From CAZVFH01 sp964626415 (GTDB taxonomy: Bacteria > Patescibacteriota > UBA1384 > XYA2-FULL-43-10 > CAINNR01), in assembly GCA_964626415.1 (NCBI GenBank), contig CAZVFH010000020.1, positions 1 through 14,797 of the forward strand: a stretch of 14,797 bases of DNA, written 5' to 3'. The translations under genes were made by a program, and so were the position numbers. Within the stretch, counting starts at the first letter, position 1; each line of letters begins with the position of its first letter. This document shows, piece by piece, positions 1-6,777 of this stretch. The notes under the pieces are model-generated. The model saw only the letters and a program-made list of their open reading frames with translations, was not told the origin of the DNA and searched no databases.

Positions 1-10
1 AAGGAGGAGT

Positions 11-679
11 ATGTCGAAAAAGGTGGTGGTAATTATTGTTGTTTGTGTTTTGGGATTGACGATTTTGGGGGCAGGAGGATATGTTCTTGCGAGATATTTT
101 ATTCATAGAAATGATGAAAAAAAAGCGAACGAAGTCGCAGAAAATAATTCGTCAGACAAAGCCAAAGAAGAGGCAACAACAGAAGAAAGTCCGACTGATT
201 CGAGTGAAAATCCTGGAAATACAAACATTGATTGGCCAACTTACAAAAACTACGAGTTAAGTTATATGATCAATTATCCAAAAGAGGCGAAAGTTGAGGA
301 TATGGGTGATCCAAAAGCAAGTGATCTAAAAAATTCAAAATGTTTAAAGATTTCAACTGACAATTATTATGTTCTGGTTGGCAAAGTTCCAACTGAAAAT
401 GACGCTTCCGCCTGTTTTAGAACCGGCGTTGGATCTGATTGGACCAATGGCCCAACTGATACCGTCACCGCCGCCGGAGTCAACTACACGCCAAACGGCA
501 TGCACACCGAAGCCGCTTCAGCTGGATATTATTATGATTTTTTTCTGATCTCGCCAGCTGATGAAAATGTTAAAATTGAATACGGCACTTCTGTAAATGA
601 AAAATACGGTACAATGTCAAAAGCCACCGCCAAAGATCTAGTCCATCAAATCGTCGCGACTTACAATCCAGCAGAATAA
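11..679 (+). CDS. Membrane-anchored extracytoplasmic protein of unknown function
   Basis: The start is set by a very strong ribosome binding site, AAGGAGGAG, ending one base before the ATG. Residues 1-30 form one hydrophobic segment after a short lysine stretch, so the protein is probably anchored in the membrane by an uncleaved signal. No lipobox cysteine is placed properly. Residues 33-72 are a Glu/Ser/Thr/Asn-rich linker. Residues 75-222 form a compact globular domain that opens with a Y-x-x-Y-x-L-x-Y-x-I-x-Y-P pattern; PsbP-like or similar beta-rich domains of CPR surface proteins often begin this way. Two cysteines (about 111 and 135) could form a disulfide outside the cell. The gene converges on mraY with only 4 nt between the stop codons and no obvious terminator between them. 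It is the only plus-strand gene here. Function unknown; the surface location is inferred. Confidence 0.8.
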   Translation: MSKKVVVIIVVCVLGLTILGAGGYVLARYFIHRNDEKKANEVAENNSSDKAKEEATTEESPTDSSENPGNTNIDWPTYKNYELSYMINYPKEAKVEDMGDPKASDLKNSKCLKISTDNYYVLVGKVPTENDASACFRTGVGSDWTNGPTDTVTAAGVNYTPNGMHTEAASAGYYYDFFLISPADENVKIEYGTSVNEKYGTMSKATAKDLVHQIVATYNPAE

Positions 680-683
680 AAAT

Positions 684-1697
684 TTACAATCCCCGCCCAA
701 ACAAGGCAATTGCTAAACCGATGACTGATGAGGCGGCGCCGATGACCCAAAATCGCATAACAATTTTTTGCTCCGGCCAGCCGATCGCCTCGAGATGATG
801 GTGGAACGGCGAAGACAAAAATAATTTTCGCTTAAAAGTTATCCGCCAAAAGCGCTGGATTAAAAATGATAATCCTTCAATGGTAAATACCAAAGTAATA
901 ATCGGAAAAACAACGATTGAGTTAGTTAAAAATGCAATTATTCCCAAAGTAAATCCAAGCGCCATCGAGCCGGTATCGCCCATAAAAAATCGGGCTGGGT
1001 TAATATTAAACCATAAAAATGCCAGAAGTGCGCCCATTACCGTGCCACAAAAAAGTGCAAGTTCAATTTTTCCTTGTGTCAAAGCAATAACGCCATAAGC
1101 TCCATAAGCCAAAGCAAAAATTCCACCCGCAAGTCCATCAAGTCCATCAGTTGCATTTGAAGCAAAAGCTGCCCAAACAAGTGCTAAAATGAATAATGGA
1201 ATATACCATGCCCCAATTGAAAAATCGCCAAATCCTGGGACATGAAGCGTATGCCAACCAAGTTTGGAATAAAACCACCAACCGCCGACGGCGGCAACCA
1301 AAGCGTAAAGTGGAAATTTTTGCCGAAATCGCAAGCCGCCGCCATGAGCACCGACGCCGTAAACATTCATTAAGTCATCAACTAAACCGATGAGACCGGC
1401 GGAGACCAAAGTAAAAAGCGGAAGCCATGTCGCTCTGCGCTCTAAATTGAAGATTAAAGTAATAACTAAAACCGTTATCCAAATTAAAACCCCACCGATT
1501 GTAGGAGTGCCGGCTTTGTGAGCGTGCATTCTGGAGAAAATCGGTGTGTTTTTATCTTCACGAATTCGTTTACCTAATTTGTATTTATAAAGAAAATTGG
1601 TAAAAAGCGGCGTCCAAATCATTGCAACCAAAAATGAAAGCCCCGAAAGCCAAAAAAGGCGAATGAATTCATTTTTCGATAAGACAATTTGTTCCAT
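684..1697 (-). CDS. mraY: Phospho-N-acetylmuramoyl-pentapeptide-transferase MraY
   Basis: MraY transfers phospho-MurNAc-pentapeptide from UDP to undecaprenyl phosphate, making lipid I at the inner face of the membrane. The 337-residue length is close to the usual 320-360. The family signatures are all visible: the aspartate pair D107-D108 (DDLMN), the N-x-x-D-G-x-D-G-L-A loop at 181-190, MGDTGS at 239-244, and the histidine-rich cytoplasmic loop FHHHLE at 298-303. About ten hydrophobic segments fit the known fold. The ATG at 1697 is preceded by AAGGAA at a suitable distance. It is the last gene of the cell-wall cluster, 124 nt after murF, and may have its own promoter, since TATAAT lies at 1722-1727 on this strand. 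A CPR-type MraY with no missing catalytic residue. Confidence 0.96.
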   Translation of the reverse strand: MEQIVLSKNEFIRLFWLSGLSFLVAMIWTPLFTNFLYKYKLGKRIREDKNTPIFSRMHAHKAGTPTIGGVLIWITVLVITLIFNLERRATWLPLFTLVSAGLIGLVDDLMNVYGVGAHGGGLRFRQKFPLYALVAAVGGWWFYSKLGWHTLHVPGFGDFSIGAWYIPLFILALVWAAFASNATDGLDGLAGGIFALAYGAYGVIALTQGKIELALFCGTVMGALLAFLWFNINPARFFMGDTGSMALGFTLGIIAFLTNSIVVFPIITLVFTIEGLSFLIQRFWRITFKRKLFLSSPFHHHLEAIGWPEQKIVMRFWVIGAASSVIGLAIALFGRGL

Positions 1698-1721
1698 ATT
1701 TCCTTTCTTAAATTCCTATGA

Positions 1722-1727
1722 ATTATA
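1722..1727 (-). promoter_or_regulatory. Possible -10 box upstream of mraY
   Basis: TATAAT on the minus strand, 25 nt before the mraY start codon. No convincing -35 hexamer is seen; TGTGAC lies 18 nt upstream, inside the neighbouring inverted repeat. If real, mraY could be transcribed separately from murF and the repeat would overlap its promoter. Confidence 0.4.
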
Positions 1728-1733
1728 AACTCT

Positions 1734-1803
1734 CACTGATCTATCGTCACAGATACTCACTGATGATTCTAAATCTGTGATTATCAGTGCAAATAGATCT
1801 GTG
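1734..1803. repeat. Inverted array of CACWGAT words (copy A)
   Basis: Six 7-nt words fill the murF-mraY gap. On the plus strand they are CACTGAT, CACAGAT, CACTGAT, then an 8-nt centre, then ATCTGTG, ATCAGTG, ATCTGTG. Spacers are 7 and 3 nt on the left arm and 3 and 7 nt on the right arm, so the layout is mirror symmetric and outer words on each arm start 24 nt apart. The arms pair imperfectly because the central W of each word meets itself. Copies B (6240-6340) and D (8092-8122) follow the same rule. Confidence 0.85.
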
Positions 1804-1821
1804 GTGGTTTTTACTTCAATT

Positions 1822-3084
1822 TTATCTATTTTCCCATTTCCTCTCCTGCCGAACTAAAACTTTTTCAGCAAATTTGTCATCGTCTATTAAATATTTTATC
1901 AGTTTTTCCAAACGAACGCGATTTTGCGAGCCCTTAACTAAAACCAGATCAGTTGGATGAAGGTAATTTTTAATCTCTCTAATTGCTTCATCTGTTGTTT
2001 TAAAAGTGACAATTTGATTTTTTAGATTTTCTGATTCCTTGGCTCCTCTCGCGATAAACTGCGCATTGTCACCAACCGCAATCAAAAGATCAACAATTTT
2101 CCCCGCCACCCTGCCAACTCGCAAATGACCTTCTTTTTCATAACTACCCAACTCATTCATATTTCCCAAAACGGCAACTTTCCGACCAGAATATTTTATT
2201 TTCGAAAGAGTTGACAATGCTTCTTCGGCTGATTTTGGATTAGAGTTGTAACTATCATCGATTATCACAATCCCATTTTTGATTTTCAATGGATTCATTC
2301 GGCCTTTTTCCGGCATAATTTCTTCAAGTGCCGATTTGATTTTTTCAATTTCAACACCAAGTTCTTTAGCAACGGCAGAAGCAATCAGAAGTGCTTGAAT
2401 TTGATGCCGGCCTAGAAGTTTTGAGTTGATTTGAATTATTTGACCGCCAATTTTCAAATCAAAAGTCGTGCCGGAAATCGAAACTTCTAAATTGGAATAA
2501 GAAATGTCGCCACTTTTGCCGACAAAAATTATTTTAACACCTTCGCTAATCTCAAAATTTTTTGAATTTTCGTCATCGGCTGAAATTATTGCAATTCCAT
2601 CCTTCGGTAAGGCGTGCAGAAGCAATTCCTTCTCTTTTTTGACCCCGTCGATATTCATGAATCCTTCAAGGTGAGTTTCAGAAATACCAGTAATTACTGC
2701 AATGTTTGGCGTAACAATTTTTAAAAGCCTACCCATTTCTCCCGGCTTGTCGATTCCTAGTTCCAGGACTAGTATTTTTGGCAATTTATGAAAGAAAAAA
2801 CCCCATTTGGCTTTAATAAGATCCAGCAAAAACCCGGCTCCAAAAGTGTAATTTTTGAGTCCTAAAATCGCCAGCGGCAAACCAAGTGTTGAATTCATAT
2901 TGCCCCAGTTTTTCCCGACATCTTTGCCAAACTTTTTTGAAAGAACTAAAAAAACCGCTTCTTTCGTCAGCGTCTTTCCGTATGATCCGCTAATCGCTAC
3001 AATTTTTGGCTTGGCTCGTCTAACTTTCCACCTCGCTAAAAACTGGAGATAGCTCTCAATAATTTTTAATATTTTCCGTCTCAT
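1822..3084 (-). CDS. murF: MurF-type Mur ligase (UDP-MurNAc-tripeptide:D-Ala-D-Ala ligase), N-terminally short
   Basis: This ATP-dependent ligase is expected to add D-Ala-D-Ala to UDP-MurNAc-tripeptide in the cytoplasm, just before the MraY step. Seen in the protein: a Mur P-loop, SGSYGKTLTK, at residues 32-41; N-W-G-N-M-N-S-T-x-G about 20 residues later; L-E-L-G-I-D near 107-112; the MurF-typical DDSYNSNP near 276-283; and a C-terminal KGSQNR near 384-389. It is 420 residues against about 450 for typical MurF, because the P-loop comes after only about 30 residues; the usual N-terminal substrate-binding domain of some 80 residues is missing. The ATG at 3084 was preferred over an in-frame TTG at 3093 that sits one base after the previous stop. 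Neither has a good ribosome binding site, so coupling to the upstream gene is likely. Mur-ligase family is certain; MurF rather than another Mur ligase is very likely from DDSYNSNP and context. Confidence 0.88.
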   Translation of the reverse strand: MRRKILKIIESYLQFLARWKVRRAKPKIVAISGSYGKTLTKEAVFLVLSKKFGKDVGKNWGNMNSTLGLPLAILGLKNYTFGAGFLLDLIKAKWGFFFHKLPKILVLELGIDKPGEMGRLLKIVTPNIAVITGISETHLEGFMNIDGVKKEKELLLHALPKDGIAIISADDENSKNFEISEGVKIIFVGKSGDISYSNLEVSISGTTFDLKIGGQIIQINSKLLGRHQIQALLIASAVAKELGVEIEKIKSALEEIMPEKGRMNPLKIKNGIVIIDDSYNSNPKSAEEALSTLSKIKYSGRKVAVLGNMNELGSYEKEGHLRVGRVAGKIVDLLIAVGDNAQFIARGAKESENLKNQIVTFKTTDEAIREIKNYLHPTDLVLVKGSQNRVRLEKLIKYLIDDDKFAEKVLVRQERKWENR

Positions 3085-3094
3085 CAGTATCAAA

Positions 3095-3304
3095 TTAGAT
3101 TTTCTTTAAAAGATAAATTATATTTGCAGTTTGATCATTACCTTCAAAAATAAAATCAACGGTTTTCTTTACGACCGTATATTTAACGACTTCCTCATTT
3201 TTTTTGACATTGACAACTTCACCTTCTGATAATGGAACTCCACCGACTAACTCTTCGATAAAGTTTCCGTCCTCAAAAACCATTTTTGTATTTTTCTTGA
3301 TCAT
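3095..3304 (-). CDS. Small conserved-looking protein of unknown function (69 aa)
   Basis: The ATG at 3304 has a clear GAGGAG ribosome binding site 6 nt upstream, and is preferred over a TTG 18 nt further up. The protein looks like one small beta-rich domain: an N-terminal basic stretch, a V-P-L-x-x-G-E-V-V segment near residues 23-31, and a C-terminal segment with F-E-G-N-D-Q. There is no signal peptide or membrane segment, so it is probably cytoplasmic. It lies 10 nt before the preferred murF start and 95 nt after the nuclease-like gene, inside the cell-wall cluster. It is not recognised. An antitoxin role for the upstream gene is conceivable from position only; nothing in the sequence shows it. 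Confidence 0.75.
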   Translation of the reverse strand: MIKKNTKMVFEDGNFIEELVGGVPLSEGEVVNVKKNEEVVKYTVVKKTVDFIFEGNDQTANIIYLLKKI

Positions 3305-3315
3305 AATTTCTCCTC

Positions 3316-3343
3316 TTGACAAAATATTTCTATTTGCTATAAT
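3316..3343 (+). promoter_or_regulatory. Strong sigma70-type promoter on the opposite strand
   Basis: TTGACA at 3316-3321 and TATAAT at 3338-3343, 16 nt apart, with TGC directly before the -10 (extended -10). Both hexamers match consensus perfectly. It points away from the flanking minus-strand genes, and its -35 lies beside the ribosome binding site of the 69-aa gene. Transcription would start near 3350, directly in front of the hairpin at 3353-3398. Confidence 0.65.
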
Positions 3344-3349
3344 ATAAGT

Positions 3350-3404
3350 AAGAAATCTCCGGCCAGAAGTTTATATACTTCACTTAGGCGGGGGATTTTT
3401 TATT
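3350..3404 (+). ncRNA. Putative mini-transcript ending in an intrinsic terminator hairpin
   Basis: Right after the plus-strand promoter lies a 12-bp stem (3353-3364 with 3387-3398, 11 of 12 positions paired including one G-T). Inside it is a 5-bp hairpin (GAAGT/ACTTC), and a T tract (3396-3400) follows. A transcript from this promoter would be about 50 nt and almost entirely hairpin. It runs antisense through the gap between the nuclease-like gene and the 69-aa gene. Alternatively, the hairpin is a boundary or attenuator for the minus-strand operon and the promoter match is fortuitous. No expression evidence is available. Confidence 0.45.
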
Positions 3405-3810
3405 CCACCGGGAAACAAGACATCAAGTATTTTCGCTTGCTAATTTTATTTTCCTTGACCTGAACAATAAACAGTTCACCTGATTTTGTCAGCCCGGCAA
3501 AGCGATAAAGAATTTCAGATTTCTTATTCGGATTTATTTTTATTGACGGTTTGCTAGTTGAATTTTTAACAACTTCTATCGCCGCGGCAAAAAATTGTAA
3601 TCTTTTGAATCTCTCTTTTGGTGACTTGTCCTTAAGATGAGCCCAATAAAAATCAAAGAATACTTTATCTTTCTTAAAATACGTGCTCCTAATATACGCT
3701 TTTCGTTTTGTTGATTTTTCAATTTGATGAAAAAATTTCCAAGCTGATTTGTATACCTCGCCCAAGTTCGAACCAGAAACTTTATTGACTTTGGTTTTGT
3801 ATGGAATCAT
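3400..3810 (-). CDS. Uncharacterised protein, possible BECR-fold (barnase/EndoU/colicin/RelE-like) nuclease
   Basis: This 136-residue soluble, basic protein has no signal peptide or membrane segment. Candidate conserved features are I-R-S-x-Y-F near 40-45, W56 and H58 in FYWAHL, a basic stretch at 64-70, E-I-L-Y-R-F-A-G at 99-106, and a C-terminal F-I-V-Q-V-K-E then S-C-F-P. This arrangement recalls the phage-type barnase-EndoU-colicin E5/D-RelE-like nuclease domains found as small stand-alone proteins in CPR genomes. That is recognition by eye, and no catalytic set is proven. The start is the ATG at 3810, 10 nt after the ftsI stop, with only a weak AGAAAG behind it, so co-translation with ftsI is likely. 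Its place inside the cell-wall cluster is unusual. Alternatives are a housekeeping RNA-binding or nuclease protein, or an unrelated fold. Confidence 0.72.
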   Translation of the reverse strand: MIPYKTKVNKVSGSNLGEVYKSAWKFFHQIEKSTKRKAYIRSTYFKKDKVFFDFYWAHLKDKSPKERFKRLQFFAAAIEVVKNSTSKPSIKINPNKKSEILYRFAGLTKSGELFIVQVKENKISKRKYLMSCFPVE

Positions 3811-3820
3811 ACTTTCTCGT

Positions 3821-5539
3821 CTATCTATTTGGGCTGATTCGATAATAGTAGTTTAGCAGATATGAGGCGATATTGCCAAAAACCGGCGCCGCTGATGACT
3901 CGGCAAATTTGGCATTTTTTGGTTTTGAAAGTTCAACAAGAAGAGCAAATCTTGGATTGTCCGCTGGTGCAAAACCGGCAAAAGAGTGATTAAAAATTCC
4001 TTCACTATACTTTCCGGTTGATGGATCGGCAATTTGCGCCGTTCCGGTTTTCCCGGCAACCCAAAAACCGGGAACGCCGGCTTTTTTTCCGTAACCCTCT
4101 TCTACGACATCAATTAGCATTTTTTTTAAATCTGACGCCGTTTTTTCCGAAATTACTCGACCACTTTCAACTGGCTCAACTTCAGAAATTTCACCATTGC
4201 TATTAATAATTTTATCAACAACTTTTGGCTGCATTGCAACTCCGCCATTGGCGATTGCGGCGTAGGCCATAACAAGCTGAATTGGGGTGACAGAAATTCC
4301 CTGTCCAAAGGTGACAGTTGCCTGTCCAATTTTTCCCCAATCCTTCAATTTTTGAACAATACCAGTATTTTCGCCAGTTAGGTCAATACCAGTTTTTTTC
4401 ATCAAACCAAATTTTTCAATATAATCGTACATTATCTGGCTCCCAATTTGCTCGCCAACCCAAACCATGCCAACATTATCAGAGTGTTTTAAAATCTCGC
4501 CAACTGTCTCATGACCAAAGGCCTTATTTTCAGCGGTGTGAATTGTGAAACCGGAAACATCAACAGACGCTCCAAAATTACCGGCTGATTCCGGAGTGAT
4601 TTTTCCCGAATCAAGTCCCGAAGCAACAATTATCGGCTTAAAAATACTTCCCGGCTCGTAAGAATTTGCAATCAGCGGATTTTTGAATAATTCTTGTTGA
4701 TTGCTGTTGGCATAATCTTGATATTTGTTTGGATCAAATGAAGGACTTGCTGCCATACCGATAACTTTTCCGCTTTCAATTTCAACTGCAACAACCATTC
4801 CTGATTCCGCTTGATATTGTTTAATTGCTTCGCTTAATGTCTTCCAAATATAAAAATTAACTGCCCGATCGATTGAAAGTATAAAACTCGTACCATTTTG
4901 CGGTTTTTCCTCGGAGAGCAAAGAAATAATTCTACCAAAAGTATCTTTTTCACCGGTAATTTTTCCCGATGACCCCTTTAACTCTTTGTCATAATAACCC
5001 TCAAATCCGTATTTACCATCCCCTTCCTTATCAACAAACCCTAAAATTTGGGATGAAAAATCGCTTTCAGGATAATATCTTTTATATTCCGGCAAAACAT
5101 AAACACCTGGAATATCTAAAGATTCAATTTTGTCGGCTTCGTCGTATGAAAGATCTTTTTTAAGTGCCGGCAAATAACTTTTATCATTATCAATTTTGAC
5201 AAAAATTTCCATTTCTGATTCACCGATGAAAGGAGCAAGCTTTGAAGCCACAAACTTTTTATCTTTTATATTTTTTGGCACAACAAAAAGAGCAAAACTT
5301 TTTATATCGTAAGCCATCGCATAATTTTTTGCCAAATCAAGTGAGGAGTCATGAAAATAAATTTTTCCACGCTGCCCAAGCTCAATTTGAGAAAATTGTT
5401 GCTGTTCTTTGGCTTTGGCGACATAACCTGAGTGCTCCAAAACACTTTTTTGAAACAATCGCACAAAAAGCAACAAAAAAAGCGAAAAAGAGATCAAGGA
5501 GATAATTTTTACCCTTGTGGCAAAATCAGAATCATTCAT
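3821..5539 (-). CDS. ftsI: Peptidoglycan D,D-transpeptidase FtsI / class B penicillin-binding protein
   Basis: Class B PBPs cross-link peptidoglycan, and FtsI acts at the division septum. The 572-residue protein has a short cytoplasmic tail, one membrane anchor (about 12-29), the dimerisation/pedestal domain (about 50-210) and a transpeptidase domain (about 225-565). The catalytic motifs are intact: S298-I-F-K301, S353-D-N355 and K497-T-G-T. There is no C-terminal PASTA repeat. The ATG at 5539 lies 27 nt after the FtsL-like stop, without a good ribosome binding site. Its position behind an FtsL-like gene favours the division-specific FtsI over an elongation PBP2, though motifs alone do not separate the two. 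Confidence 0.93.
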   Translation of the reverse strand: MNDSDFATRVKIISLISFSLFLLLFVRLFQKSVLEHSGYVAKAKEQQQFSQIELGQRGKIYFHDSSLDLAKNYAMAYDIKSFALFVVPKNIKDKKFVASKLAPFIGESEMEIFVKIDNDKSYLPALKKDLSYDEADKIESLDIPGVYVLPEYKRYYPESDFSSQILGFVDKEGDGKYGFEGYYDKELKGSSGKITGEKDTFGRIISLLSEEKPQNGTSFILSIDRAVNFYIWKTLSEAIKQYQAESGMVVAVEIESGKVIGMAASPSFDPNKYQDYANSNQQELFKNPLIANSYEPGSIFKPIIVASGLDSGKITPESAGNFGASVDVSGFTIHTAENKAFGHETVGEILKHSDNVGMVWVGEQIGSQIMYDYIEKFGLMKKTGIDLTGENTGIVQKLKDWGKIGQATVTFGQGISVTPIQLVMAYAAIANGGVAMQPKVVDKIINSNGEISEVEPVESGRVISEKTASDLKKMLIDVVEEGYGKKAGVPGFWVAGKTGTAQIADPSTGKYSEGIFNHSFAGFAPADNPRFALLVELSKPKNAKFAESSAAPVFGNIASYLLNYYYRISPNR

Positions 5540-5566
5540 TAATAGATTGAAAATTTAGTTCGAAAA

Positions 5567-5929
5567 TCAGTTTGGAAGATGATTAACACTGGTTGTTGGA
5601 ACAAGTGTAGGTGATTGATTTGGAGCGGCAGTTTGTGGGTTTATTGATTGATTTATTACATTTAATGATTCAAGGCGCGATTCTTCGATCCTTAAGCGGT
5701 CATACTCTTCAGACAGTTGTGACTTTTCAGATGATAATTCCCTAATTCCCAGGCTTTGACCGGCACCATTGGTGGTTTGGGTCAAGTACAAAACACCCAT
5801 AGCACCAAAAATTATGATTGCAATAAAGCGCACGGCTTTTGGCCCAATCATTAATTTTCGACCAATACTGCGTTTTTTTGCCCCCAAGTCATAGGAGCTT
5901 GAATTTGTGTAGATGAAATTGCGACCCAT
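5567..5929 (-). CDS. ftsL: FtsL/DivIC-like division protein
   Basis: This 120-residue bitopic protein has a basic cytoplasmic N-terminus (1-32), one membrane helix (about 33-50), a coiled-coil-like segment rich in E, L, S and R (about 62-92), and a Pro/Thr/Asn-rich tail. This is the layout of FtsL and DivIC, which form a complex with FtsQ/DivIB and hold FtsI/FtsW at the septum. Sequence similarity in this family is low, so the assignment rests on layout and on its place directly before ftsI. The ATG at 5929 has GGAGG only 3 nt upstream, a short spacing. The normal upstream neighbour rsmH is missing. Confidence 0.7.
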   Translation of the reverse strand: MGRNFIYTNSSSYDLGAKKRSIGRKLMIGPKAVRFIAIIIFGAMGVLYLTQTTNGAGQSLGIRELSSEKSQLSEEYDRLRIEESRLESLNVINQSINPQTAAPNQSPTLVPTTSVNHLPN

Positions 5930-5941
5930 AATCCTCCAATA

Positions 5942-6050
5942 AATTCAAAGATCAAAATGCAAAGTGCAAAATGACAATGTAAAATTTAAAAACTATCCAG
6001 CCACGGAGTGGCTACCAAAATTTTGATTTTTGATTTTTAAATTTTGATCT
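5942..6050. repeat. AT-rich word array with a triloop hairpin
   Basis: The gap after the FtsL-like start opens with imperfect repeats of the type CAAAATGCAAAGTGCAAAATG. Further on are TTTTGATTTTTGATTTTTAA-type words in roughly inverted sense. Between them is a tight hairpin, AGCCAC-GGA-GTGGCT (5999-6013), with a 6-bp stem and 3-nt loop. No open frame is present. Confidence 0.6.
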
Positions 6051-6051
6051 A

Positions 6052-6241
6052 TTTTCTCTGATCAGTAGCCAGCTTTTTGTTTTTGTTTTTGCCGAAAGCA
6101 ATCATCCGTAGCTTTAACGAAGGATGATACCGTCGGTCATTCAGTAAAGTTCACTGAATGATGGTAAAAAGCTGTAAATTTTTTTGCAAAGACCTTTGCC
6201 CCTCCAATCCAGCGTGATTGCTGGCTACTGGTCAGAGAAAA
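6052..6241. repeat. 190-bp multi-branched inverted-repeat element (possible structured RNA or MITE-like element)
   Basis: Two 22-nt arms (6052-6073 and 6220-6241) match with a single difference, which is a G-U wobble in plus-strand RNA. They enclose a second stem of 8 bp (6071-6078 with 6166-6173), which holds two hairpins: 7 bp at 6101-6107/6122-6128 and 9 bp at 6137-6145/6153-6161. Further hairpins lie at 6186-6199 and 6209-6224; the last competes with the outer stem. CTA lies at both outer edges, which could be a 3-bp target duplication. It stands where rsmH is normally found. Either a structured RNA or a small non-autonomous element with nested palindromes would fit. Confidence 0.65.
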
Positions 6242-6340
6242 CTACGCTGATACTAAACGCAGATTTAACGCTGATGCTTTAATAATTAATCTTGAATTTG
6301 CATTATCAGCGTCCTATCAGCGTAAAAGATCAGCGTAGTT
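6240..6340. repeat. Inverted array of CGCWGAT words (copy B)
   Basis: The left arm has CGCTGAT, CGCAGAT and CGCTGAT separated by 6 and 4 nt. The right arm has ATCAGCG three times separated by 4 and 6 nt. The outermost 12 nt (AACTACGCTGAT and its complement) pair perfectly, and the right arm ends inside the mraZ stop codon. Outer words on each arm start 24 nt apart, as in copy A. The 29-nt centre is AT-rich. It could act as a hairpin behind mraZ, but no T tract follows. Confidence 0.85.
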
Positions 6341-6770
6341 AGAATCCTATTTCCGACAGATTCTCGGCGGTTTCCTCGCCGGAATTCTCCATTTCTTTTT
6401 TAAAGTTCTCCCAAACACTCGCCGGCCAAATTTCTATCCGGTTGTAAATTCCAACAATTACGACCTCTTTTTTAATCACGGCATACTGACGAAGATGATT
6501 TGGAATATTTATTCGACCGATTCGATCCGTTGTTAAATCAGCGGCCCCGGCTAACATTAGCCGCGAAAAACTTCTGGCATTTTTTTGAGTTATCGGAAGT
6601 TCGGAAATTTTTTCCGCTAAGTTTTGCCACTCGTCGGCAGGATAAAGCCATAAACACTTATCTAACCCGCGTGTAACAACACAACCCGAAGCCAATCCGG
6701 CGCGAAATTTTACCGGAATCGAAACCCTTCCTTTTTCATCAATTGTGTGGTGATATTCTCCGATGAACAT
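6339..6770 (-). CDS. mraZ: MraZ, transcriptional regulator of the cell division/wall cluster
   Basis: MraZ is a ring-forming, AbrB-fold DNA-binding protein that binds repeated TGGGN boxes in front of its own operon. The 143-residue length is typical. Both family repeats are seen: F-x-G-E-Y-x-x-x-I-D-x-K-G-R (DEKGR at 11-15), and D-R-I-G-R-I-N-I-P at 82-90. The start is the ATG at 6770; no ribosome binding site precedes it, and the predicted leader of about 270 nt holds large inverted repeats. Three boxes matching the MraZ operator overlap the promoter at 7024-7076, so autoregulation is likely. rsmH, normally the next gene, is not present; a structured block of about 400 nt follows instead. 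Confidence 0.96.
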   Translation of the reverse strand: MFIGEYHHTIDEKGRVSIPVKFRAGLASGCVVTRGLDKCLWLYPADEWQNLAEKISELPITQKNARSFSRLMLAGAADLTTDRIGRINIPNHLRQYAVIKKEVVIVGIYNRIEIWPASVWENFKKEMENSGEETAENLSEIGF

Positions 6771-6777
6771 GATGAAT

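Noticed and set aside
1734..1803. CRISPR-like array
   Set aside because: The repeated words are only 7 nt, spacers are 3-8 nt, and the second half is inverted; no cas gene is nearby.
3853..5505. Several open frames of 60-90 codons overlapping ftsI on both strands
   Set aside because: They are shadows of a gene with all catalytic motifs; none has a ribosome binding site or a credible protein sequence.
5930..6338. Degraded rsmH pseudogene
   Set aside because: No frame resembles the methyltransferase; the region is made of inverted repeats and AT-rich words.
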